This document shows positions 47,189 through 56,937 of a DNA stretch of 64,000 nucleotides, piece by piece. Under the pieces are notes generated by a model that ran no database searches, had not been told where the DNA came from, and saw nothing but the letters and a program-made list of their open reading frames with translations. Location of the stretch: contig NZ_BAABCY010000085.1 of the NCBI RefSeq assembly GCF_039539345.1, forward strand, positions 4,240 through 68,239. The letters run 5' to 3'. The position numbers and the translations under genes are program-made. Position 1 is the first letter of the stretch. Every line of letters starts with the position of its first letter. This DNA comes from Snuella lapsa. Lineage in GTDB: Bacteria > Bacteroidota > Bacteroidia > Flavobacteriales > Flavobacteriaceae.

Positions 47189-50100
47189 ATGGGCGTTAAT
47201 AGTAAAATACTCAATATATTACTAATTGCTATATTCTTTTTCCCATTTACTATTGTTTCTCAAAGTGATAAATTAAATTTTAAAGCCTTCTTAATAGAAG
47301 ATGGTTTGGCTTCGGTTAATAGTATATTGAGGGATAGAAATGGTTTCATGTGGTTTGGTGGAACTCATGGACTATACCGGTATGACGGATTCAATTTTAA
47401 AATATTTATATCGCTCGATGATGATAAATTGTCCCTAAGCGACAATTACATTACTGCACTTTTCGAAGACAGCGATGGATTTATATGGATAGGCACAAGA
47501 CAAGGTGGTCTCAATAAGTTCGATCCGATGGATGAATCATTTACTAATCACAGGAACAACCCTTTATCTATTTACAGAAAAAACTACACTACCACCATTA
47601 CCGAAGATTCCGAAAAAAACCTTTGGATCGGCACCATCGGTGAAGGTGTTTTTTATTTGAACAAGAAACTAAATGAAGTTGAAAATTTTCTACATTATAA
47701 TAATGATATCAACTCTATAATCAACAACGACATTTTTTCTATCATTGCTAAAAATGATAATGTCTGGATTACTTCCAATACAGGTGTTCTAGATTGTTAT
47801 GATAGGACTAAAAGTGTTTTTTATCATTATAAATATAGCGAAAAAGATTATCAAAGTACTAGAAATGGACAGCGTCTATGTCTTGACCATAGAGGTAACC
47901 TATGGATTGGAACTGAAGAAGAGGGGCTTTTTAACTTTAATGTCCAAAAGAAATCTTTTAAAAGTTATAATTACAAAAAGGATGAACCATCAATTAGCTC
48001 AAATATTATAACCGATGTAAAAGAAGGTAAACCCAATGAAATTTGGTTTACAACTGATGGAGGTGGTCTTAACCTTTTAAATTCGAATACGGGAAAAATT
48101 ACGGTTTACAAGAACGACATCTATAACACTAATAGTATTACTAATGATTCGTCCTACTCCTTATTTGTTGATTCAAACTTTGACCTTTGGTTAGGGATGG
48201 GAGACGGAACGGTCAATCGAACCAACACCTCGCCTTTTGAAACTTATCAACTATCCCCTTCTTTACCTAAAAGTAGTTTGAGTTTTAACGTGGTAGTTTC
48301 ATTATACTTAAATAACAATATACTTTGGATAGGTACTGGTGGCGGTGGTTTAGATCGATTGGATATAACGAACAATTTATTTTTAAATTATAAAAATGAT
48401 CCGGCAAATGAGCTTTCTTTACCTTCAAACATTGTAATGACTGTCATGGAAGACTCCGATGGTTATGTCTGGACAGGGAACTTTAAAAAAGGGGTTAGCT
48501 ATAAGAAAAATGGAGAAACAGTTTTTTATTCTCCCAAGTTTAACCCAATTGGTGCCCCTAACTTAAAACACAATTTGGTATTTGACTTAATTGAGGATCT
48601 TCAGGGTAATATATGGATTGCCACCTACGACGAGGGCCTTTATTGCTACAAGAAAAACAAAAATGAAATTACACACTATAGTATTAAAAATGATAATTCC
48701 AGTGGTCTAAAAACCAATAAAATTTTGCGTCTTTTATGTGACAGTGAAGACAACATATGGATTGGGACTTTAGATAAAGGTATTCAAATTTTAAATTTAA
48801 AAAATAAAACGTTCCTTTCACTTGACGACATTGGGTTCAATCTCCAACATCGCATAATCAAACCCGTAAAAGATATATATGAAGATTCTGAAAAGAATAT
48901 ATGGATAGCTACTGAAGGTGAGGGCGTTTACAAGCTTAATAATAAAGATAAAAACTTTAAACATTACACCACGGATGACGGATTCCCCAGTAATTCTATT
49001 TATGGTGTAATGGAGGACAACAGTGGCGATTTTTGGTTTGGTACTAATAAAGGCATAACAACACTAAAAAAATCGAGCAATAATATTTTAACCTACAATA
49101 CGTTTGATGGGTTGCTCACAAACGATTTTGAATCTGGCGCAATAGCTAAAGCACCTGATGGGAAATTGTTTTTTGGAAGTAAAAAAGGGCTGGTTTCCTT
49201 TTATCCAAACAAACTTATAACAAAACCAGAACCCATTAATTTATTGCTAACCAACTTTCAAATCTTTAATAAAACAGTTCGCGTTAACGAGTTAATTGAA
49301 GGCAATAAACCACTAGACACGTCTATAGTTTTTATCAATAATATCACATTGCCCTATAACTTAAATAATTTTTCTTTTGATTTTGCCACCCCGGGGTACT
49401 CTGCCCCTCACAATATTAAGTACGAGTATATGCTTGTGGGTATAGATGCCCGATGGATCAGCACACCTTCCGAGTATCATTTTGCCAGTTACTCCAACAT
49501 TCCACATGGCTCTTATATATTTAAAGTTAAAGCCATTGATGAGAATAGTTTAGAAAACGCGACCGTTTCCGAAAAACAAATAGGTATTACAATAACCCCT
49601 GTTTGGTGGCAAACCAACCTGGCTTATTTTACTTATTCTGTAATTCTTATTTCTCTTATATTATTCATTTACTATAATGCAAAAAATAGAATACGATTAA
49701 AAAACGAATTACTAATTGAAAAATACAAGCATGAAAAAGATGAAGAGTTACACCAATCTAAAATAAACTTCTTTACAACTATTTCGCATGAGTTGAGGAC
49801 ATCTTTAACTCTTATTCTTGCCCCTCTGGAAGAGTTAACCAGAATTAAGAATGCCAACAACAGGATTAGTAATCTTGTTATGACCATGAATAGAAACGGG
49901 CAAAGACTGTTTAATTTGGTTAATCAAATACTAGACTTCAGAAAAATGGAATCCAGCATAGCCAAATTGAAGGTTACCAAAGTAGATTTAAAAGATTTTT
50001 TTAATGAGCTGTGTATTCCATTTTATCAATATGCCAAAGAAAGGGATATTCAGTTTCAATTAACCGTTTCCAATAGTTGCGATGAGGGATGGATAGATAC

Positions 50101-51304
50101 GAATAAATTGGAAATCATAGTTTATAATATTTTATCGAACGCATTCAAATTTGCGAAAGACAAAGTTGATATAAATGTTGACCTGGATGAAAAAGACGAG
50201 CGGCTCATCATTAAAATAAAAGATAACGGCAAAGGAATTTCACAAGATAACATATCGAAGGTTTTTCAAAACTTTTATCAAATAGAATCAGAAAAGAACA
50301 ATTCAACAACAGGTACCGGTATCGGTTTAACCATTACCAAAAATTTGGTTGACATCCATTATGGAGAGATCTTAATTAAAAGCGAATTAAATCAATTCAC
50401 AATTTTTAATGTCATAATCCCTATAACCGAAACATTTTATAGTGATGATGAAATTACGGCCTTTGCTATTGAAACAGAGATCTCCATGGATGAAATAAAA
50501 GAAGGTGTCATTATAAACGATGATACTATTTATGTTAGTTCTTCTTCAATCGAAAAACCTATACTATTAATTGTAGAAGATAACTTTGAAATTAGAAACC
50601 TTATTAAAAGTCACTTTTCAAACGACTTTAAAGTCATTACGTCTGCCAATGGCACTGAAGGTGTTCAGAAAGCGTTTAAATCTGTTCCTGACTTAATTAT
50701 TTCTGATATTATGATGCCCGAAATGAATGGCCTGGAACTTTGTGAGTAATTAAAAAACGACCCCCGAACATCACATATCCCAATAATTCTTTTAACCGCC
50801 CGGGGATCTCATGCCTTTCAAATTGAAGGTTTGGAGTACGGTGCAGACGACTATGTGACGAAACCTTTTAACCTGGAGATATTAAATGCCCGGGTAAAAA
50901 ACTTAATAGCATCCAGAAAAACCCTGAGAGAAACCTTTAGAAAAGAAGTATTGCTAAAACCAAAAGATATTGCTATTAATAATGTTGACGAACAATTTAT
51001 TGAGAAAGTGATGGCGCTTATCGAGGAGCATATGGCAGATTCAAAATTCACAGTGGCGATGCTTGCCAAAGAAATAGGTATGTCTCACTCCGTTTTATAT
51101 CGAAAAATAATGGCTCTAACCGGTCAGAACATTAATGAGTTTTTAAAATCTGTAAAACTATCCAGAGCTGCCCAATTAATTAAAGATAGTAGTTATACAA
51201 TTAATGAAATTAGTGATTTAACCGGGTTTTCCAATCCTAAATATTTTAGTACTTGCTTTAAAAAAAAATATGGGGTAACACCCACGAAATATAGATCTAA
51301 CTAA
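47189..51304 (+). pseudogene. Hybrid two-component regulator (HTCS) interrupted by an in-frame TAA
   Basis: One-protein sensor/regulator typical of PULs: signal peptide, many Reg_prop propeller repeats (DSDGFIWIGTRQGGLNKF), Y_Y_Y domain (near residue 740-790), membrane helix YSVILISLILFIYYN, histidine kinase (H867 in SHELRTSLTLI, where Pro is usual after RT), HATPase (GTGIGLTITKNLV), receiver domain (phospho-acceptor D1173) and AraC-type HTH. TAA at 50747-50749 is codon 1187, 14 codons after D1173. The frame then continues LKNDPRTSHIPIILLTARG and on through GADDYVTKPF to the complete AraC domain ending at 51304. As read, the DNA-binding domain is lost. It is divergent from SusC. Confidence 0.88.
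50747..50749 (+). other. Premature TAA stop in the HTCS receiver domain
   Basis: In-frame ochre codon between ELCE and LKNDPRTS; a Lys (AAA) or Tyr codon is usual here, so one base change would explain it. Confidence 0.9.
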
Positions 51305-51430
51305 AGTTCATAAAGCTTTTCAATATACTCCAACCAACTTTCCTTACTTCGTCTGCTAATGGATGACAAAAATTAGATGTTTTAAAATTTACTTGACACC
51401 TTCCTATATCCTAGCTATTATTGTCACAAA

Positions 51431-51460
51431 AAAAGGACTTCATTTTCTTGAAGTCCTTTT
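51431..51460. terminator. Hairpin terminator next to the tRNA remnant
   Basis: AAAAGGACTTCA / TGAAGTCCTTTT stem. On the minus strand it lies just downstream of the tRNA remnant and may be the original tRNA terminator. On the plus strand it could end the HTCS transcript. Confidence 0.8.
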
Positions 51461-51469
51461 TCTTTACTT

Positions 51470-51517
51470 GTAGCGAGAGCGGGGCACGATCCCGCGACCT
51501 CCGGGTTATGAAAATAT
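51470..51517 (-). tRNA. Decayed 3' half of tRNA-Met (CAT anticodon), probable att site
   Basis: On the minus strand the sequence reads from the anticodon CAT through CCCGGAGGTCGCGGG and CCCGCTCTCGCTAC, the variable loop, T arm and acceptor 3' strand of a flavobacterial elongator tRNA-Met. The T loop is altered (ATCGTGC instead of TTCGAGT) and no 5' half follows, so it is not a working tRNA. An integrase gene starts 155 bp away. Confidence 0.75.
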
Positions 51518-51671
51518 ACAATAGAACATCAAAATACAACAAATAAATTGATAATGAACTAATTACAGGTTTACACATATCGATTAAAGTCAATTAATAT
51601 CGTTTAAAACTAATAAATGTTGTACCTATGTTGTACCTGATTTTTTGTATTTTTAAAAATAATTTTAAACC

Positions 51672-52880
51672 ATGGCTACCGTTCAAACAGTTTTACGCAA
51701 GAAAGTAAATGCGCAAAATCTATACCCTATAACAATTCGTATCATAAAAGATAGAAAAACGTCGTTTATTTCTATAGGCCAGCACATAGCTTTAAAGTTT
51801 TGGGATGAGCAAAACAAAAAAGTAAAGAAATCTCATCCCAATGCTACTCGTATAAATCGTTTAATTTTAAAAAAGCTATCTGAGGTTAATGATAAATTGT
51901 TAGAAGCAGAAATTAATGAGGAATTTGTTTCGGCTTCTCAAGTAAGAGCTAACGTTAAAGGAAAGAATAAAATAGATTTCTTTCGCTTAGCAGAATTACA
52001 TCTTGAAAATTTAAAGAAAGCAGAAAAACACTCTCAATATTTAACACAAAAGGGAAGGGTTACTAAATTTAAAGAATTCGTAGGTAAGGATAAATTGAAT
52101 TTTAAAGAGATAACGGTCTTTTTGTTAAAAAATTTTGAAGGCTATCTACTTAATCAGAAAAAGAGAAAGCCGAGGACAGCTGTTAATTATATGATAATGA
52201 TTCGTAAGATTTATAACCTTGCTATCTCGGAGGGTTTGGCTGAGAACAGTAATTATCCTTTTGGAAAAGGAAAGATTCAAATTCGTATTCCTGAATCGGA
52301 TAAAGTTGGTTTATCTATTGAGGAAGTTAAAAAGCTCGAAACTGCTAAGGATTTATCCTTTGCTCAACAAGATGCTGTTAATGTTTGGCTAACTAGTTTT
52401 TATTTTGCAGGAATAAGAGTAAGTGACATGTTACAATTACGGAAATCCGATTTTAAAGATGGCCGCTTATTGTATAGAATGAATAAAAATCAGAAAGTTG
52501 TGTCCCTCAAAGTACCACGTAAAGCCGAAATAATTTTGGACTTATACAATAAGCCCGGTATAGGAAATCATGACCTTATTTTTCCTTATTTAAGGGGGAC
52601 TAATTTTAATGATTCTAAGGAGTTGTTGACGAGAATTAAAACTGTAACAAGAAATTTAAACCGAAGATTAGAATTGGTTGCTAAAGAATTAAAAATAGAT
52701 AAAAAGTTAAGTATGCACATAGCTAGACATACGTTTGGTAATATATCTGGTGATAAGATTCCTATTCAAATGTTACAAAAGTTATACCGTCATTCATCTA
52801 TTACAACTACAATTGCCTATCAGTCGAGTTTTTTGAAAAAAGATACTGATGATGCTTTGGATAGTGTCGTGAACTTCTAA
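51672..52880 (+). CDS. Tyrosine-type site-specific integrase
   Basis: 402-residue phage-type integrase of the Bacteroidota SAM_5 group. N-terminal Arm-like domain (VLRKKVNAQNLYPITIRI), core-binding SAM-like domain (about 105-200), and a catalytic domain with R of FAGIRVSDML, H-x-x-R in HIARHTFGN, a later His in YRHSSITTT and the nucleophile Tyr in IAYQSSF. All five usual positions look intact, so the enzyme may be active. It directly follows a displaced tRNA-Met 3' end, the expected position at an element boundary, and converges on the following phosphatase gene. Confidence 0.93.
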   Translation: MATVQTVLRKKVNAQNLYPITIRIIKDRKTSFISIGQHIALKFWDEQNKKVKKSHPNATRINRLILKKLSEVNDKLLEAEINEEFVSASQVRANVKGKNKIDFFRLAELHLENLKKAEKHSQYLTQKGRVTKFKEFVGKDKLNFKEITVFLLKNFEGYLLNQKKRKPRTAVNYMIMIRKIYNLAISEGLAENSNYPFGKGKIQIRIPESDKVGLSIEEVKKLETAKDLSFAQQDAVNVWLTSFYFAGIRVSDMLQLRKSDFKDGRLLYRMNKNQKVVSLKVPRKAEIILDLYNKPGIGNHDLIFPYLRGTNFNDSKELLTRIKTVTRNLNRRLELVAKELKIDKKLSMHIARHTFGNISGDKIPIQMLQKLYRHSSITTTIAYQSSFLKKDTDDALDSVVNF

Positions 52881-52955
52881 AAATATTTCTTACATATGAG
52901 CTTTTCAATATTTAACTTTGCTTGTTTCTTAGACATTAAGAAAATTAAAGGCTCT

Positions 52956-54599
52956 CTATTCAAATAACTCTTCTATAGTATTACGATCACTGGCATTTGG
53001 TAATGGAATGTCTAACATCATTGATATCGTTGGAGCTATTTGGGTTATGCTATGCTGTTTTACCGATTCGCCTTTTGGCACTTTGGCTCCAAACCACAAT
53101 AAAGGCACATGGGTATCACTGGTATAAGTTGTACCATGTGTTGTACCATAAGTTCTTTGTTCCATCCACCCAGAATACATGTGGTAATATATGTCTCCAG
53201 ATTCTTCGGGGTTATAACTGTTCGCGATAAAATAGCCTATAGTACTATTTTTTACGTTCCATTCATTCAATCCGGGAGCAAAAACTTCTTTTACACCTTC
53301 TACGTTTTTTAAATAGGAAATGGCCTTTTTAATAACTTCCTCCTTTGGTGTTTTGGTTTTACTTATATAGGCCTGTGTTTTGTCCATGTAAGCTATATAA
53401 TTGGCTTCACCAAATTCTTTAGATAAATAGGCATTTAAACTATCTTTAATTTGCTTGGAGTTATAAAACTTTCCTGGAAGTCTTTTTGATTCTAAAAATA
53501 CCGGATTGTCACTTCCTGCATGATCTGCCGTGAGGAACAAGGTGTAATTTCCTTTACCAACCTCTTTATCCAAAGTATCCAATAATAATGCTATTTCACG
53601 GTCTAAGCGTACATAGGTATCTTCAAGTTCTTTGGAACGGATACCGAAGTTGTGGCCTACATAGTCTGTACTGGAATAGCTTATGGTTATAAAATCTGTT
53701 TCGTTGGTTTTTCCTAATTGTTCTTCTTTGATTATGGTTTTTGCTAATTGTGTCAAGATGGTATTTCCATAAGGCACTTCGGTCAATAATCCATAGCCTC
53801 CATTATTGGATTTTAACTTCTTTAGGTTATAGGGGAATGTACTATTTTCTTTTCCTTTAAAGACCTTTTCAAAAGTATCATTATCTGGATTGCTATTTTT
53901 ATAGTTTTCTATGGGTAATAACGGTTTCCAACTCAGGTTCAATAGAGAATCTGCTTTTTTGGCATTGTTAAAATCTACAAGCCAGTTGGGCAGTTTTTCA
54001 GTATAATAGGAACTGGTTATAAAATGGCCATTGTTGCTATTGTACCAATAGGCGGCATTGGCCAAATGCCCTGCTGGACAGATAGCTCCCCGATCCTTTA
54101 GGGAAATGCCTATGACTTTTGACCTTCCTTTTGTGAACAACTTAAGTTCATCGGTAATGGTTGTTGTTTTGATGTTTTTGGGTGACCTGAAATAGCTCTT
54201 AAACTTTAAATCTGTTTTTATGCCATCGCTATCCACTAAAAATTTAGTGGAATCCTCTACACAATACATCGTTCGGTTTAGTGCCCTACTGTACCAATCG
54301 TTTGATACTATGCCATGGTTTGTTGGGGTGGTTCCTGTATATACTGAAGTATGCCCTGGACCTGTTGCTGTGGGAACATAGTTATAATGGGTGTTTTTTA
54401 CATTAAATCCCTCTCTTAATAATCTTTTAAATCCATTCTCGGTATAATTATCCTGAAAACGATAGAGGTATTCTGAACGCATCTGGTCTATGACAATACC
54501 GACTATTAGTTTTGGTTTTTTAGCTTGTTGGGCATTGACAATTTGGTTGAAAAAAGTTAAAGTTATGACTAATAATGTGCTTAAAATTTTATGTTTCAT
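52956..54599 (-). CDS. PafA-like alkaline phosphatase
   Basis: 547 residues, Sec signal peptide (LLVITLTFFNQIVNA). Alkaline phosphatase superfamily: KLIVGIVIDQMRSEYLYRF gives the first metal Asp, YVPTATGPGHTSVYTG contains the nucleophile Thr, as in PafA-type calcium/phosphate-irrepressible enzymes, and IVSNDWY supplies the conserved Asn. FLTADHAGSDNPVF and THGTTYTSDTHVPLLWFG carry the remaining metal ligands. It hydrolyses phosphomonoesters in the periplasm. It starts 3 bp after the metallo-beta-lactamase gene and is probably last in the SusCD-GDPD operon. Confidence 0.92.
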   Translation of the reverse strand: MKHKILSTLLVITLTFFNQIVNAQQAKKPKLIVGIVIDQMRSEYLYRFQDNYTENGFKRLLREGFNVKNTHYNYVPTATGPGHTSVYTGTTPTNHGIVSNDWYSRALNRTMYCVEDSTKFLVDSDGIKTDLKFKSYFRSPKNIKTTTITDELKLFTKGRSKVIGISLKDRGAICPAGHLANAAYWYNSNNGHFITSSYYTEKLPNWLVDFNNAKKADSLLNLSWKPLLPIENYKNSNPDNDTFEKVFKGKENSTFPYNLKKLKSNNGGYGLLTEVPYGNTILTQLAKTIIKEEQLGKTNETDFITISYSSTDYVGHNFGIRSKELEDTYVRLDREIALLLDTLDKEVGKGNYTLFLTADHAGSDNPVFLESKRLPGKFYNSKQIKDSLNAYLSKEFGEANYIAYMDKTQAYISKTKTPKEEVIKKAISYLKNVEGVKEVFAPGLNEWNVKNSTIGYFIANSYNPEESGDIYYHMYSGWMEQRTYGTTHGTTYTSDTHVPLLWFGAKVPKGESVKQHSITQIAPTISMMLDIPLPNASDRNTIEELFE

Positions 54600-54601
54600 T
54601 T

Positions 54602-55849
54602 TTATTTTGATTTATATGGGCCGAATTTTTCTTTTACTGTTAATGTTGTTGTATCATCGTTTAAAACATAGACGTCATATGTGTCGCCATTGGGATAAAC
54701 CCTAATAAGAATGTGCCCATGCATACTTTTATAGTTATCCTTAAACCAAGGCCCGTAAGTTACCAATGTTTCATCGTGCATATTGGTAGCAAAAATATCG
54801 CGTCCTTGGGCATTTTCATCCTTATAGATTAAACGTTGATAGACTTCTTGTCCCGGATGGTCTGAGCACCAACTTTGTTGTACCACCACCTTGGGATCTA
54901 AGGTTTTTACAAAATATTCATTGGTGGCATCCCGGTTTCCATGGTGGTCTAGGGTGGTAACCTCTACGTTGCCTACCGCTTTTGCCATGGGGGTTTCCAC
55001 ATCGAACCATTGGGGCAAACCAAAACCTTGAAGCCCTGTATTGTCGCCTCCTGTAAAATAATCGAAATTACCGTAGGATATTTTTATGGCTAAACTCAAT
55101 GGGTTTTCATTGTATTTACCTTTGTAATAGTCGGTCATGTCTTCATCAGAAAAGTAGTCAAAAGTCTCTTCAGCATTACCTGTCCAAATCGTGCCATTAG
55201 ATTTTACATTTCTAATACTGAAATTTTTAAATTTTTCCGGTTGTCTTAATAAAACTAGTTGAGCATTACTCCCAACTATTAAGGCTTCCACCGATAAGTC
55301 CTTTTTACTTATAAACTTTTGATAGTCCTGAAACAGAGAATCGCTAGATAGATATTTCTTTAGATCCAAAGGAAAGTTATAGTCCGGATAGTTCCTGTCT
55401 ATTACCTTTTTCATAGGCACTAGCTTTTCTAGATCGACAAAACTTCCATAATGATCCTCATGGAAATGGGAGATCAGTACATAGTCAATTTCTGGTTTTT
55501 CACCCTTTGTCATTACATCTTTTATATAAAGGGCTATGTATTGGGCTGCAGTAAGCGAATCACTTGGTTTTGGGGGTGATGCCTTTAAGGGCGCATATTT
55601 ATGCTCGAACTTGTCTTTATCTAAATCCCCTGCATCAAATAACAGTGTGGTGCCATCTGGTAATACCATAAAAGTGGCGTCGCCCCTACCGGTATTGATA
55701 TGGTGGATGTCTAAATAGCCTTCTTGCCAAGGACGGAATAGTTCAGCTTTTGATTCCACCAACTCATTACTTCCTTCTTTTTTTGCCTTTATACAATTGT
55801 AGCTTATTAAAACAATTACAATTACTAAATAATATTTGAATTTATTCAT
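54602..55849 (-). CDS. Metallo-beta-lactamase-fold lipoprotein (ComEC-like MBL)
   Basis: 415 residues; lipobox ISYNC (lipid Cys 19). MBL motifs: HHINTGRGDATFMVLPDGTT, the metal-binding HFHEDH, GGDNTG and TTLDHHGNRD. The layout is that of ComEC/Rec2-type MBL domains without the membrane channel. The substrate may be a phosphodiester or nucleotide, given its position between a GDPD and a PafA-like phosphatase, but this is inferred from context. Confidence 0.82.
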   Translation of the reverse strand: MNKFKYYLVIVIVLISYNCIKAKKEGSNELVESKAELFRPWQEGYLDIHHINTGRGDATFMVLPDGTTLLFDAGDLDKDKFEHKYAPLKASPPKPSDSLTAAQYIALYIKDVMTKGEKPEIDYVLISHFHEDHYGSFVDLEKLVPMKKVIDRNYPDYNFPLDLKKYLSSDSLFQDYQKFISKKDLSVEALIVGSNAQLVLLRQPEKFKNFSIRNVKSNGTIWTGNAEETFDYFSDEDMTDYYKGKYNENPLSLAIKISYGNFDYFTGGDNTGLQGFGLPQWFDVETPMAKAVGNVEVTTLDHHGNRDATNEYFVKTLDPKVVVQQSWCSDHPGQEVYQRLIYKDENAQGRDIFATNMHDETLVTYGPWFKDNYKSMHGHILIRVYPNGDTYDVYVLNDDTTTLTVKEKFGPYKSK

Positions 55850-55895
55850 CCGCTTAAGTTTTCTTCCACGTCAAAAGTACCAATATCTTATCTTT

Positions 55896-56771
55896 TTAGT
55901 TGTGAAGGTTTTTACTTCTTAGGTATTCCAACAACAGTTTAGGATGGTCTGTTTGGATGATTGCCGGTTTAAGAGCTATTACTCGATCCATTGATTCTGT
56001 ATTCCCTAAAATAAAATCATCGTCCTCGTTCCATAACGTGTTAATGAATATTAACTGATTGTTTTTCATTGCCAGTTTCATCATTTGCGGAGTAAAACTC
56101 TCTTCTGTGAAATGTTGTAATGCAGAACGTGTGTTTTTAGTATAAAACCATACATCTTCCTTAGTTTTGGATAAAGGCAATGTAGCGTAAAGAGAATCAA
56201 TTCCTATCATCTCCATAACTTTTTCCTTTTTACCAATAAATGAAATAACTTCATGCTCCATATCATATGCTTTCAACATACTATAGAGTTGTTTATAATT
56301 TACAGCTTTTAAATCTAAATTAGGAATAACCTTTCCTTTAGCCAATCTTAAAGCATCTTTTAACAAAGGTATTTTTTCGTTTGTAATGGAATCATTTATT
56401 TTTAAATTAAACCTTTGCAACTCCTTATATGTGTAATCTTTTACAAATCCTTTACCTGTAGATACTCTTCCAATACTGTCGTCATGCATTAGAACCAAAA
56501 TATTATCTTTTGTTGTTCTTACATCCAACTCAACAAAATCAATTTGAGCTTCAATGGCTTTTTTTATGGACTGTAATGAATTTTCCGGAGCAAATTTATG
56601 AAACGACCTGTGGGCGCAAACAAGAATGTTTTTTTCGGTTTTGTTTTTAATTTTTCCTAAAATACTATTCTGACTTATACCTATAGTAGTTTGACTTTTA
56701 TCTGAATTTACTTTTTTACAAGTAATAAACAATAGAAAAAGAATGAAATAAAAAAGGAAGTTGGTTTTCAT
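55896..56771 (-). CDS. Glycerophosphodiester phosphodiesterase
   Basis: 291 residues, lipoprotein signal (LLFITC, lipid Cys 18). GDPD barrel motifs: LVCAHRSFHKFAPENSL with catalytic His-Arg, DFVELDVRTTKDNILVLMHD with Glu-Asp metal ligands and a second His, and IPNLDLKAV. The C-terminal AIIQTDHPKLLLEYL is the usual end. It cleaves glycerophosphodiesters to sn-glycerol 3-phosphate (or related esters) plus alcohol outside the inner membrane. The phosphomonoester product would suit the PafA-like phosphatase two genes downstream. Confidence 0.92.
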   Translation of the reverse strand: MKTNFLFYFILFLLFITCKKVNSDKSQTTIGISQNSILGKIKNKTEKNILVCAHRSFHKFAPENSLQSIKKAIEAQIDFVELDVRTTKDNILVLMHDDSIGRVSTGKGFVKDYTYKELQRFNLKINDSITNEKIPLLKDALRLAKGKVIPNLDLKAVNYKQLYSMLKAYDMEHEVISFIGKKEKVMEMIGIDSLYATLPLSKTKEDVWFYTKNTRSALQHFTEESFTPQMMKLAMKNNQLIFINTLWNEDDDFILGNTESMDRVIALKPAIIQTDHPKLLLEYLRSKNLHN

Positions 56772-56871
56772 TTTTAAGCTTTTTATATTTAAATTTATTG
56801 GTAATGAAGACTTTGTTTGTCAAAAACTCATTAATATTTCTGGAAAGTCTGTTTGTCTTATATCTGTTTTA

Positions 56872-56906
56872 AAATAAAGGGCTGAGATTAAATTCAACCC
56901 TTTATT
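56872..56906 (-). terminator. Hairpin after the SusD gene of the second locus
   Basis: AATAAAGGGCTGA / TCAACCCTTTATT stem (one G-U pair) between SusD and GDPD on the minus strand. It may reduce read-through so that SusCD is made in excess of the enzymes. Confidence 0.65.
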
Positions 56907-56937
56907 AAAACAAACTAAACCAACTCAAAAAAAATTA

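Noticed and set aside
50831..51304. A separate short AraC-type regulator gene
   Set aside because: It begins inside a receiver domain and continues the upstream frame exactly after one stop codon, so it is the cut-off end of the hybrid regulator.
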